Shown: positions 26,545-34,991, numbered from the stretch's first letter. The stretch: 64,000 nt of DNA from WHSW01 sp963742205 (GCA_963742205.1 CAVUKZ010000006.1:1-64000); one strand, 5' to 3'. A program made the numbers and translations. Notes: generated from the sequence alone by a model not told the origin.

Positions 26545-26649
26545 TCGCGGATCGCATCGTTTCGATGCAGCGGTATCTCGCGTGCCAGCCCTTTTCGCGA
26601 ATCCACCGATGGGCGATGAATTCACGCAAGGAAGGAGGTCTCTATCGAC

Positions 26650-27207
26650 ATGAGCGATAGAAAAGTAGTTCTCAAGATGGTCATGTCCCTCGACGGTTTT
26701 GCCACCAGCCCCGACGGGACCCATGAATGGATGTTCGAGTGGTTCGGCGACGACTCGGGTGAATGGAACCGCCGCGCGCTCGAGGAAGCCGGCGTTCACG
26801 CAATGGGGCGCCGTAGCTACGAGATCATGGGGCCGCACTGGGCCGCGTCTGAGGGGCCGATCGCAACCGCGATGAACGAGAAGCCGAAGGCTGTCTTCTC
26901 CCACACTCTGGAGCAGGCGGAATGGGGACCGGCCGAGATCTTCGGTGGGGACCTGGGCGCAGAGATCGCGGACCTTAAGGCTCGGGAGGACGAGGGGACG
27001 GTCCTAGTCCACGGGGGTCCCGACTTCGCCAAGTCGCTGACCCGCCTGGGCCTCGTCGACGAATACCAGCTGACGACGGTCCCGATTGCGATCGGCGCGG
27101 GGCACGGCCCATTCGCCGAGCTGGGGGAACACCTGAAGCTGGACGTCGTCGAAGAGGAACGCTTCCAGAGCGGCGCCCTCGCGCAGATCCTGGTGCCGAA
27201 GCAATGA
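26650..27207 (+). CDS. Dihydrofolate reductase/RibD C-terminal-like protein
   Basis: The 185-residue protein runs KVVLKMVMSLDGFATSPDG, the usual opening of the RibD C-terminal family, then HAMGRRSYEIMGPHW, VLVHGGPDFAKSLTRLGLVDE and TTVPIAIGAGHGPF. The fold binds NADPH. These stand-alone proteins are not folate or riboflavin enzymes by default, and many are uncharacterised. Unlike the NTF2-like genes it has a normal leader with AAGGAGG before the ATG. It stands alone. Confidence 0.85.
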   Translation: MSDRKVVLKMVMSLDGFATSPDGTHEWMFEWFGDDSGEWNRRALEEAGVHAMGRRSYEIMGPHWAASEGPIATAMNEKPKAVFSHTLEQAEWGPAEIFGGDLGAEIADLKAREDEGTVLVHGGPDFAKSLTRLGLVDEYQLTTVPIAIGAGHGPFAELGEHLKLDVVEEERFQSGALAQILVPKQ

Positions 27208-27271
27208 GCGACCACCGACCGGGGCCGCCCGCCCTTCCTTAATGGCGCAGCGGTGCGCTCGCCCTCCTCAA

Positions 27272-28588
27272 TCAGCCACCCTTCACCTGCTTGCGCAGCC
27301 GCTCGACCTGGCGCTGCAGTCGCTCGACGGTCGCCGTGAGCGATGCGGTGGACGCCGAAGCCGCCGGCGCGGTCCCGAGCTTGCCGCTCGGGCTAACGAG
27401 CACCTGCTGGGCGTTGGTGGTCACCGACTTGCCGCTGATCCCGGCGATGAAGGTTGCATTCTGGCTTGCGGCGGTGCCGATCCGGATCTCTCCCACGTCA
27501 CCGTCAATGCCGCGGTTGGCGATGTAGATGTTGTCGGAACCCGTGGTCAGGTCCTGACCGGCGCTAGACCCGAGCGCGATATTGCCGCTGCCGGTGCTTT
27601 TGAGCAGAGCAGACTTGCCGATGGCAACGTTTCTGGCGCCGACTCTGTTGGACAGCAGTGCGTTGATGCCGCTGGCGACGTTGTAGTTCCCCCGGGTGTT
27701 CCTGCCCAGCGCCGACGTGCCGCTCGCGACGTTAGACACGCCGCTCGTGTTCGCTCCGAGGGACGACGTCCCAGCGGCGAGGTTGTCGTGCCCGGTGGTG
27801 TTGGACCCGAGGGCGTTGTTGCCGGCGGCGACGTTGCTGCTGCCCGTGGTGTTCACCCCGAGCGCGCTCTGGCCAGACGCGATGTTGGCGTCGCCGGTCG
27901 TGTTGTTGGTCAGCGCGGCGTATCCGATCGCCACGTTCGCGTCACCGCCGTCGCTGACCCGCAGCGCCTTCGAGCCCAGGGCGACGTTGTTCGACCCTCG
28001 CGCGCCGGTTTTCATCGCCTCCAGGCCGATCGCGACGTTTCCCTGCCCCAACGTGTTGCCTTGCAGTGCGTCCGTTCCGACCGCGACCTGTCCCGACTGG
28101 GAGGTGGTGCTGAGCATCGCCGCGTGGCCGATCGCCACATTGGAGCCGCCGGTGGTGTTCGCGGCCAGGGCGGCGTCGCCCAGTGCCGTGTTGGAGTATC
28201 CAGTCGTGGTGTGGGTCAACGCACTGGCGCCGAGCGCGGTGTTGTAGTAACCGGTTGCGAGCTCGTCGAGCGAGAAGGTGCCGATCCCGATGTTGTACCT
28301 GCCGCTCGTCACCGCCGGCATCGGCCGGGTTCCGATCCCGATGTTGTACGCGCCGTTGGTCAACGACTTCATCGGCTCGATTCCGACTCCGACGTTCTCG
28401 AACCCGGTGAACGTCGCGTTGAACGGGTTGGGGCCAGCGCCCACGTTCGCCCCGGCGTCGAAGTAGACGCCAGTCGAGTCGGCGCGGCTCACCGCAGCAC
28501 CCCACCCCGAGGCGAGCAGCATCACGGCCGCCACGACGGTCGCGGCCCGTCCTCCTCGGATCCTCATGCCCTGACCGGTGACGCTCAT
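27272..28588 (-). CDS. Secreted YadA-head-like repeat protein
   Basis: The 438-residue protein has a signal peptide (ATVVAAVMLLASGWGAAVSRA), then about 14 head repeats of 22-24 residues with the pattern N-x-A-x-G-x-x-A-L-x-x-N-T-x-G, for example NTALGASALTHTTTGYS and NVAIGYAALTNNTTGDA. The repeats give way to NIYIANRG..GEIRIGTAA and FIAGISG, then a low-complexity linker and a C-terminal coiled coil (TATVERLQRQVERLRKQV). Such repeats form left-handed trimeric beta-rolls in adhesins. No outer-membrane anchor or S74 chaperone domain is present. ATG at 28,588 is supported by GGGAGG just upstream. It is probably a secreted, self-trimerising surface protein. Confidence 0.8.
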   Translation of the reverse strand: MSVTGQGMRIRGGRAATVVAAVMLLASGWGAAVSRADSTGVYFDAGANVGAGPNPFNATFTGFENVGVGIEPMKSLTNGAYNIGIGTRPMPAVTSGRYNIGIGTFSLDELATGYYNTALGASALTHTTTGYSNTALGDAALAANTTGGSNVAIGHAAMLSTTSQSGQVAVGTDALQGNTLGQGNVAIGLEAMKTGARGSNNVALGSKALRVSDGGDANVAIGYAALTNNTTGDANIASGQSALGVNTTGSSNVAAGNNALGSNTTGHDNLAAGTSSLGANTSGVSNVASGTSALGRNTRGNYNVASGINALLSNRVGARNVAIGKSALLKSTGSGNIALGSSAGQDLTTGSDNIYIANRGIDGDVGEIRIGTAASQNATFIAGISGKSVTTNAQQVLVSPSGKLGTAPAASASTASLTATVERLQRQVERLRKQVKGG

Positions 28589-28880
28589 CTCGTTCCTCCC
28601 ATTAGTTGGCAAACCACCCGGACCATCCCAGACCGTGGCCCAGTCGTCACGAATCGTCTGCTCGCCCCGACGGGACAGCGCCAATGCGGCCAGCAAGCCC
28701 GCAAGTGCCACGGCAGCCCGGCTGGGTGACCAGCGGCAGACGAAGACGCGACTCTAACGGCGAGCCCTCAGTCCCGTGCCGGTGGCGATTCGCCGTGCTC
28801 GGACCGGCGCTTACCCGAGCAATGGCGTAGTCGCGCGTCGCCGACCGTGCAGATAGCCGAGGGACTTCTCTAATGGTGGG
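28589..28880. other. Divergent intergenic region
   Basis: About 290 bases between the YadA-head-like gene and the acetyltransferase. The only thing seen is the ribosome binding site of the former. No RNA gene, repeat or clear promoter was recognised. Confidence 0.4.
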
Positions 28881-29500
28881 ATGGCCGAGTGCTATGCGGC
28901 CTGGCAGGCTAGGCTGAGTTGGTTGGTGGGGTCGGGGTACACGGTCAAGGCTCTCGATGAGTCGAGCTGGGATGCGTTCGCCAGCCTGGTCGAGGCGAAT
29001 AACGGCGTCTTCGGGGGTTGCTGGTGTATGGGCTTTCATGCGGATGACAGCCGCGAGCCGGCGTTGAACCGGGAACGCAAGCTCGCGCGTGTGCGGGCAG
29101 GCAGGGCGCATGCCGCCCTTGTGTTCGATGGTGAGGGCTGTGTGGGTTGGTGCCAGTTCGGCGCGCCGGACGAGGTGCCGAAGCTCAAGAACCGGGCCGC
29201 CTATGAGAAGAGCCTCACGACCTTGCCGGACTGGCGGATCGCCTGCAACTTCGTCGGCAAGGGGCACCGGCGACAGGGCGTCGCCACGGCCGCGCTCGAC
29301 GGGGCGCTCGATCTGATTGCAGATCTCGGCGGCGGCAAGGTAGAGGGGTATCCCGAGGCCGCGGGCTCGGTTCCTGCCGGCTTTCTCTTCAACGGCGCCC
29401 TGTCGACCTACGAGCAGCTTGGATTCGTTCGCGACCGCAAGATCGGCAAGCACCGCTGGGTCGTCACCAAGGTCGTCGAGCCAGGCGCTCGTAGGCGAGC
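28881..29500 (+). CDS. GNAT-family N-acetyltransferase (3' end uncertain)
   Basis: The acetyl-CoA-binding region is IACNFVGKGHRRQGVATAALDGAL, with the Q/RxxGxG/A-type loop. Upstream are LVEANNGVFGGCWCMGF and VGWCQFGAPDEVPKLKN, and downstream GFLFNGALSTYEQLGFVRDR. The domain ends near KHRWVVTKVVEPGAR at about 29,490. No in-frame stop occurs there; the frame stays open to 30,404 directly antisense to the beta-helix gene. I therefore give the end of recognisable sequence; the true stop may have been lost or shifted. Substrate unknown. Confidence 0.65.
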
Positions 29501-30721
29501 TCACGACGCACAGAGCAGGCCGATGCACTGCAACGGATTCCCGTTGTCGCGCGCTCGGTTGCCGCCGCCGTCGCGAACGTTGGCCACGGCGTCGACCCCG
29601 AGGTGGCGGTTGCGGTTGGCACGATTGCCGATCAACGTCGTGGCCGGACGGCGGACGTCGATGCCGTCGTCGTGGGATCGGCGGGCGCGATTGTCGAGCA
29701 GCAACGAGTCGACGGCGTTCGGCTCCACCAGGATGCCGTCGCCGTCTCGAACCAGCAGGTTGGCGCGGACGAGGTTGTCCCGGGTGCGGAAGTTCGAGCG
29801 GACGAATCGCTGCTTCAACCCCAGCCTGATTCCAGGCCCGTCCGCATGCGCGACACGGTTGCGCACGACGCGGTTGTCCCGCGGCCCCTCGATCGCGATC
29901 CCGGTCGCACAGGCCCCCTTCGGGCACCCGGGTGGCTCCTCTATCCGCGAGATCCGATTGCGCGCAACGCGGCTGTGGGCAGCGTCGACGATAACCCCGT
30001 CGCCCGCGTTGGAGATCCGGTTGTCGAGGATCTTGACCCGCTTGCTGCCACCGACTGCGAACATCCCCGCCTCGGGGTTATCGGTGATCCGGTTGCCGGC
30101 GATGCGAACGTCGGCGTTGCTCTCCGTGTACAGGCCGATGTCGCCGTTGTGCGCGAAGGTGTTGCGCGCGACGCGAACGTCGTGTGACTGCAGCATGCTC
30201 ATCCCGGCCTGGTCGGTGTCGAGGCCGTCGCGGTTGGCGGTGCTCGCGCGGACCGCGCCGCCGGCGACCTGGAAGAAGACGATCCCGCTGAACGCGTTGC
30301 GGTTGGCCTGCACGCGGCGAACCGCAACGTCCCGCGCGCTGAGCGCCCCGACGCCGAGAGCGAACCCGCTCAGGCGCCCGCGGACCACGGTCACCCCCGA
30401 GTGACCCGCGATCGCGACGCCGAAGTCGCAGATTCCGCTCGAGCAGTGCTGCTGTTCCTTGGAATCGCCGCTGATCGTGTGCCCGTTGAGGTCGATCTCG
30501 ACGCGATCGGCGCCCACGACCAGTCCGTTGTCAGCACAGTGGACGAGGTCGGCCTTGAGCTTGACGTCCGCCTTCACGGTATCCCCGCATTTCAGGGCGC
30601 GGGCGTGGGCATGATCGGCCGCAAATGTGAACACAGCCGCCGCTGCCAGGGGACAGAGGAGCAGCGCGGGGTTCCACTTGAACTTCGCTAGCACCGTGGT
30701 GGCGAGCCTATGCCGAGCCAC
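29501..30721 (-). CDS. Secreted right-handed parallel beta-helix protein, copy B
   Basis: The 406-residue protein has a signal peptide (ALLLCPLAAAAVFTFAADHAHA) and the shared family opening LKCGDTVKADVKLKADLVHC then GLVVGADRVEIDLNGHTISG. About 12 coils with N-x-I/V turns follow (RVARNTFAHNGDIGLY, RIAGNRITDNPEAGMFA), ending QCIGLLCAS. Cysteines near each end may cap the helix. It is an intact paralogue of the broken copy at 20,093-21,255. No pectate-lyase catalytic set is evident, so a carbohydrate-binding or structural surface role is as likely as an enzyme. GTG start at 30,721; a second GTG 24 bases downstream is possible. Confidence 0.8.
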   Translation of the reverse strand: MARHRLATTVLAKFKWNPALLLCPLAAAAVFTFAADHAHARALKCGDTVKADVKLKADLVHCADNGLVVGADRVEIDLNGHTISGDSKEQQHCSSGICDFGVAIAGHSGVTVVRGRLSGFALGVGALSARDVAVRRVQANRNAFSGIVFFQVAGGAVRASTANRDGLDTDQAGMSMLQSHDVRVARNTFAHNGDIGLYTESNADVRIAGNRITDNPEAGMFAVGGSKRVKILDNRISNAGDGVIVDAAHSRVARNRISRIEEPPGCPKGACATGIAIEGPRDNRVVRNRVAHADGPGIRLGLKQRFVRSNFRTRDNLVRANLLVRDGDGILVEPNAVDSLLLDNRARRSHDDGIDVRRPATTLIGNRANRNRHLGVDAVANVRDGGGNRARDNGNPLQCIGLLCAS

Positions 30722-30779
30722 GCGTCGCCGTCAACCTCTCGCGCCACGCGCCAGGCTCGCTCACTACCGAGCGGCTGCG

Positions 30780-31178
30780 TTACCCCGACATCTCTGCGGC
30801 TTCGAAGGCCAGCTCGCGGGACGCGAAGAGGCGGAAGCGCACCACCTTCGAGTCCTCCAGCTCCCAGACGCCGAAGAAGTCCCGCTCGATCCTGACTCCG
30901 CTCCCCCGGCCCGTGCCCGCCTGCCGGAAGACGAGTACGACCGCACCACCGGCGTCGATGATGTCGCGGGCTTCGAGCTCGTAGTCGATCCACGGGGCGA
31001 GCCAGTCGCGAAAGAAGCGCCGGACTCCCTCGCGGCCGTGATAGACGCCCGCCGATGGCATCTCGCTCGCTGTGGTGTCCCAGACGATCTCCGGATCGAA
31101 GTAATCGTCCGTCACATGGCCACCCGCCGCGAAGCGCTGGGTGAACTCCTTCACGATCTCGACGTCGCCCTCGGACAT
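30780..31178 (-). CDS. NTF2/SnoaL-like small protein, copy 8
   Basis: The 132-residue protein begins MSEGDVEIVKEFTQRFAAGG and ends SRELAFEAAEMSG-TAA. Blocks are YFDPEIVWDTTASEMPSAG, GVRRFFRDWLAPWIDYELEA and FFGVWELEDSKVVRFRLFAS. It is the most distant MSEGDVE-type copy from the main cluster and the only one stopping with TAA. Confidence 0.8.
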   Translation of the reverse strand: MSEGDVEIVKEFTQRFAAGGHVTDDYFDPEIVWDTTASEMPSAGVYHGREGVRRFFRDWLAPWIDYELEARDIIDAGGAVVLVFRQAGTGRGSGVRIERDFFGVWELEDSKVVRFRLFASRELAFEAAEMSG

Positions 31179-31188
31179 TCCGGAGGTC

Positions 31189-31194
31189 AGTATC
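31189..31194 (-). promoter_or_regulatory. -10-like box GATACT of NTF2-like copy 8
   Basis: On the minus strand CGGAGATACT is followed after 10 bases by the ATG at 31,178. The TCGCGA extension is only partly kept. Here the spacer contains CCTCCGGA but no Shine-Dalgarno sequence. Confidence 0.5.
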
Positions 31195-31290
31195 TCCGCT
31201 TCTCAGCCCTGAGAGAAGGCGTTGACGCTCGGCGCCGGCCGTGAGAGTGTGGACCGAGAGCCAACCACGGATCGACGACAGGAGGCCACC

Positions 31291-32841
31291 ATGGAACGAC
31301 ATGGCTCGGAGAGCTACTTCGTTGTCGGCGAAGGGCTACTGGGAGAGAGCGTCGGCGGTCGTGAGTCCACGCTCGCGCCTGCCGTTGCCGCGGCGGCACC
31401 GCCGTTTCGGTTCTCGCGCATGGGACCGAAGGGCACCGGGCACCAGCTCACCGAGTCGAACCGCAAGAAGCTGGCCAGCGCCATGGTCGGATCGACCGGC
31501 GGCGAGTCACAGGTTCCGGCGGGCTTCACCTACATCGGCCAGTTCATCGATCACGATCTGACCTTCGACAAGACCAACGTCATGCTGGGCGACAGGGTCT
31601 CGCCGACGCAACTGCTTCAGGCCCGCTCGCCAAGCCTCGACCTCGATTCGCTCTACGGCGCCGGACCGACCGACCCTGACTCGGCGAGGTTCTACGCCGC
31701 CGACGGCATCCACCTCGAGATGGGAAAGACGAAGGCCGCCGATGGCATTCCCGTCAAGGAGGGCTTCGATCTTCACCGCGGCGCCGGTACGACCGCCGCC
31801 GAGAAGCGGACCGCGATCATTCCGGACCCGCGAAACGACGAGAACCTGGCCGTCGCGCAGACGCACCTGGCGATGACCCGCTTCCACAACCGGGTCGTCG
31901 ACACACTCCCGGCCTCGGTGCCGCCGGCTCTGCGCTTCACAACGGCCCGCGAGTTGGTCACCCGCCACTACCAGTGGATGATCCGAACCGACTACCTGCC
32001 GCGCATCTGCGCTCCCGGGGTGGTCAACGATGTCTTTACCAACGGCCGCAAGGCCTTCGAGGTGGGCGTCCCGCCCACCGACGTGCCGACCATGCCGATC
32101 GAGTTCTCGGTCGCCGCCTTCCGCCTCGGGCACTCGATGGTTCGCGACGCCTACAACTGGAACAAGGTCTTCGACAACGGGGCCGGCAGCCTCGATCTGC
32201 TGTTCACCTTCTCCGCCGGCAGCGGTGAGCTCGGCGGCGCGCCGCGCCTGCTCAGCACCTGGATCGCCGACTTCCGCCGCCTCTACGACTTCGGCGAGGC
32301 CAACAAGCCGAATCTGGTGGTCCCGGCCAACAAGTTCAACCGGGCCATGCGCATCGACACCTCGCTGGTCAACCCGCTTCGCAACCTTCCCGGGTTCCCG
32401 CCCGGCGAGGACAACCTCGCCTTGCGCAACCTGACCAGAGCCAACATGGTCCGTCTGGCCACCGGACAGCAGATGGCCAGGTTCCTGAAGAACAAGGGCG
32501 TGACGCTGACCAAGCTGACCGATGCCCAGATTCGCGATGGCCGCAACGGGGCAGAGCTCGACGGGCTCTCCAGCGCGCAGCGAGCGGCCCTGCTCAAGGA
32601 CACCCCGCTCTGGTTCTACGCCCTGCGCGAGGCCGAGTTCAACGCCGGGCGCCTGAAGGGCGTCGGGGCGCGGATCGTCGCCGAGACCTTCCACCGGGCG
32701 ATCGAGGGCAGCGATGTGTCGATCGTGCGCGACCCGGCGTGGCGGCCGACCCTTGGCCCCGACAGCTCGACCTTTCGGATGGTCGACCTCCTGCTCTTCG
32801 CCTTCGAGGGCAAGAAGTCGCTGCTCGCCCCACTCGGGTGA
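31291..32841 (+). CDS. Animal-type haem peroxidase
   Basis: The 516-residue protein is of the peroxidase-cyclooxygenase superfamily. The distal haem site is GFTYIGQFIDHDLTFD (catalytic His with the neighbouring Asp), followed by DLDSLYGAGPTD, IPDPRNDENLAVAQTHLAM, RFHNRVVD, and the proximal-ligand helix VAAFRLGHSMVRDAYNWN. These appear in family order. No signal peptide is seen, so it is probably intracellular or non-classically exported. It would oxidise halides or organic donors with hydrogen peroxide. ATG at 31,291 is preceded by CAGGAGG. The next gene starts three bases after its stop, so it is likely in an operon with the VOC protein. Confidence 0.85.
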   Translation: MERHGSESYFVVGEGLLGESVGGRESTLAPAVAAAAPPFRFSRMGPKGTGHQLTESNRKKLASAMVGSTGGESQVPAGFTYIGQFIDHDLTFDKTNVMLGDRVSPTQLLQARSPSLDLDSLYGAGPTDPDSARFYAADGIHLEMGKTKAADGIPVKEGFDLHRGAGTTAAEKRTAIIPDPRNDENLAVAQTHLAMTRFHNRVVDTLPASVPPALRFTTARELVTRHYQWMIRTDYLPRICAPGVVNDVFTNGRKAFEVGVPPTDVPTMPIEFSVAAFRLGHSMVRDAYNWNKVFDNGAGSLDLLFTFSAGSGELGGAPRLLSTWIADFRRLYDFGEANKPNLVVPANKFNRAMRIDTSLVNPLRNLPGFPPGEDNLALRNLTRANMVRLATGQQMARFLKNKGVTLTKLTDAQIRDGRNGAELDGLSSAQRAALLKDTPLWFYALREAEFNAGRLKGVGARIVAETFHRAIEGSDVSIVRDPAWRPTLGPDSSTFRMVDLLLFAFEGKKSLLAPLG

Positions 32842-32844
32842 CCG

Positions 32845-33195
32845 ATGACGATCGATAGAGCAGTGCCAAACATCAGATCGGACCGGCCCGCTGAGACGCG
32901 CGACTTCTTCGTCGGGCTGCTCGGCTTCGAGGTGGCGATGGACCTGGGTTGGATCGTCACCGTGGCCTCACCGGCTGATCCGTCGGTCCAGGTATCGATC
33001 ATCAGCAACGACGATCCCGCCGCCCCCGGCATCTCCGTGGGAGTGGACGACGTTGACGCTGTCCACGCCCGCGCAGTCGAGCTGGGCCTCGAGATCGCCT
33101 ACCCGCTGCGTGACGAGGACTGGGGGGTCCGGCGCTTCATGCTCCGCGAGCCGAGCGGCACGATCGTGAACATCGTCTCTCACCGTTCCGACTGA
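32845..33195 (+). CDS. VOC-family protein downstream of peroxidase
   Basis: The 116-residue protein runs AVPNIRSDRPAETRDFFVGLLGF, WIVTVASPADPSVQVSIIS, ISVGVDDVDAVHARAVELGL and RRFMLREPSGTIVNIVSH. It is a single VOC module that would dimerise to form a complete barrel. It is immediately downstream of the haem peroxidase and may protect against or metabolise its products; this is inference from position. Confidence 0.8.
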   Translation: MTIDRAVPNIRSDRPAETRDFFVGLLGFEVAMDLGWIVTVASPADPSVQVSIISNDDPAAPGISVGVDDVDAVHARAVELGLEIAYPLRDEDWGVRRFMLREPSGTIVNIVSHRSD

Positions 33196-33301
33196 CACGC
33201 CCGGACAGGTGTGTGTGTGACCGGTCGCGGCCAGGGACCAAGTTTGGTCATACGCTTGTAACACTTGCTTAGTGGATTACCGCACCGGGAAGTAACACAC
33301 C

Positions 33302-33691
33302 ATGGCCGGCGAGCCCTTCCGCTTGCGTATGCCCGCGACGCCTAGCGCCGTGCCGAGAGCACGACGAAAGCTCGCCGAGATCGCGCGGGACCACGGCGCC
33401 GACTGCTTCGCCGTCCAGACGGTGGTCAGCGAGCTGGTTGGAAACGCCGTGGCGCACGCCTACCGCGACGTCGAGCCGGGCCTCGTGCTTGTAACGGCCC
33501 GATCGACTCCGGGCCATCTTTTGGTCTCGGTTGCCGATGATGGCCACGGGGCAAAGCCATCGTTGACGAACGGCGGAGGGTTTGGGCTTGGGCTCCGCCT
33601 CTCCAGCAAGCTCACCGACGAGCTTCGGATCGAGTCAGATGACTCTGGGACGACGGTCTTCGCGAGCTTTCCCCTTACCGCGCCACGGTAG
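33302..33691 (+). CDS. GHKL ATP-binding protein, anti-sigma-factor kinase-like (RsbW/SpoIIAB type)
   Basis: The 129-residue stand-alone ATPase domain has the N-box VVSELVGNAVAHAY, G1 box VADDGHG and G2 loop GGGFGLGLRLSSKL. This matches the serine-kinase anti-sigma factors that switch stress sigma factors through a STAS partner. No STAS, sigma or phosphatase gene is adjacent. ATG at 33,302 follows an unusually AT-rich stretch (33,238-33,300), probably its promoter. Confidence 0.8.
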   Translation: MAGEPFRLRMPATPSAVPRARRKLAEIARDHGADCFAVQTVVSELVGNAVAHAYRDVEPGLVLVTARSTPGHLLVSVADDGHGAKPSLTNGGGFGLGLRLSSKLTDELRIESDDSGTTVFASFPLTAPR

Positions 33692-33733
33692 CCACGAACA
33701 GGGAGACCGGGCCAAGCCACGTACGCTGGCCGC

Positions 33734-34639
33734 GTGGCAGTGACGACCGACGACACCGGCGAAGCCTCCGCGCTCGCGGCCGCGCAGGCCGTGGCGCGTA
33801 AGCACGGGGTTGCCTGCGACAAGGCTGTGCGAATTGCGGCGGGCAGCAACGTGCTGGTGCATCTGAAGCCCGCACCGGTTGTGGCACGGGTGATGACCGG
33901 GACGGCGATCTTGCACGACGACGTCGAGCAATGGCTGGGGCGCGAGGTAGCCGTCGGCACCTTCCTGGCCGAGCGGACCGATCAGGTCGTTTCGCCGAGC
34001 GACCTCCTGCCGCCGGGGCCGCACAAGCAAGACGGGCTGTGGATGACGCTGTGGAGGTTCGTCCCCCATGACGACCAGGCTCCGCCGCCGGAGCCACAGG
34101 AGCTCGGCCGCTCGCTGCGGCGACTGCATGCTGAGCTCGCGGACTTCCCGGGCGACCTGGCGCCACTCAGCGAAATTCGAGACTGGCTCGAGCGCCTGCT
34201 GGCCCAGCTGGATCCATCGCCCTCGCTTACGCAGCGGGACATCGACTGGCTTCGCTTCAAGCTGGACGCACTGAACCCGGAGGTGTTCGAGAGCTCACTG
34301 CCAGCTCAGGCTCTTCATGGCGACGTCTCGATGTCGAATCTTCTGCGTACCGACAGCGGGCTGGTCTGGAACGACCTCGAGGACGTCTGCCTCGGTCCGG
34401 TCGCATGGGACATCTCCGGGCTCGTTGCCGGCGCCAGAGCCCGCGGGCACAGCGCGACGTTCGTCGAAGAGCTGCTCGCCGCCTACGGCGACGCGGGCGT
34501 TGAAGACCTGGAGCCGTTCCTCGAGGCGCACGCCCTGTATGACGTCGTCTGGCAGGCGTTTGAGAGCCGGCGCCGACCGCAGGCGATGAGACGGGCGGCA
34601 GCCAGTCTGGCGCGCTTGCGCGAGGGGCGCGAGGGCTAG
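33734..34639 (+). CDS. Aminoglycoside phosphotransferase-like (APH/choline kinase) protein
   Basis: The 301-residue protein has the kinase-like catalytic loop ALHGDVSMSNLL (the Asp and Asn of HGDxxxxN) and the metal-binding segment LVWNDLEDVCLGPVAWDISG, where the usual DxD is partly replaced by NDLED. The N-lobe has VVARVMTG in the position of the nucleotide-binding lysine region. Substrate may be a small hydroxylated metabolite; resistance is not implied. GTG start. Its TAG lies in a CTAG shared with rplQ. Confidence 0.75.
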   Translation: MAVTTDDTGEASALAAAQAVARKHGVACDKAVRIAAGSNVLVHLKPAPVVARVMTGTAILHDDVEQWLGREVAVGTFLAERTDQVVSPSDLLPPGPHKQDGLWMTLWRFVPHDDQAPPPEPQELGRSLRRLHAELADFPGDLAPLSEIRDWLERLLAQLDPSPSLTQRDIDWLRFKLDALNPEVFESSLPAQALHGDVSMSNLLRTDSGLVWNDLEDVCLGPVAWDISGLVAGARARGHSATFVEELLAAYGDAGVEDLEPFLEAHALYDVVWQAFESRRRPQAMRRAAASLARLREGREG

Positions 34640-34989
34640 ACGAGCTCGAGGAAGACCATCTCGGTCGAGTCCGAACGCCTCGGGCCGAGCTTGATGATCC
34701 TCGTGTAGCCGCCGTCGCGTCCCTCGTAGCGGGGCGCGACCTCCTCGAAGAGCTTGTGGACGAGGAACTTGTCCTGCCCCAGCTCCGAGAGCACCTGACG
34801 GCGCGCGTGCAGGTCGCCGCGCTTGGCCAGCGTGATCAGCCGCTCGAGCTTGGGCTTTACCGCCTTGGCCTTCGCCTGCGAGGTGGTGATCCGCTCGTGC
34901 TCGATCACGTCACGACAGAGATTGCGCATCAGCGCCCGCCGGTGGGCGCTGTCGCGGCTGAGCTTGTTTCGCTGCTTGCCGTGGCGCAT
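34636..34989 (-). CDS. rplQ: 50S ribosomal protein L17
   Basis: The 117-residue protein begins MRHGKQRNKLSRDSAHRRAL and contains LCRDVIEHERITTSQAKAKA, as in all L17 proteins. It is the last gene of the alpha operon, 2 bases after rpoA. It ends in a CTAG whose other strand stops the convergent phosphotransferase gene, so no space remains for a dedicated terminator between them. Confidence 0.97.
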   Translation of the reverse strand: MRHGKQRNKLSRDSAHRRALMRNLCRDVIEHERITTSQAKAKAVKPKLERLITLAKRGDLHARRQVLSELGQDKFLVHKLFEEVAPRYEGRDGGYTRIIKLGPRRSDSTEMVFLELV

Positions 34990-34991
34990 CG

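Noticed and set aside
27400..28400. Regular repeats that could suggest a CRISPR array
   Set aside because: The periodicity is that of codons for 22-24-residue protein repeats in an intact secreted protein; repeats are imperfect and there are no spacers.
33734..34639. An aminoglycoside-resistance gene
   Set aside because: The catalytic loop is APH-like but the family is broad, the metal-binding motif is atypical and there is no mobile or resistance context.
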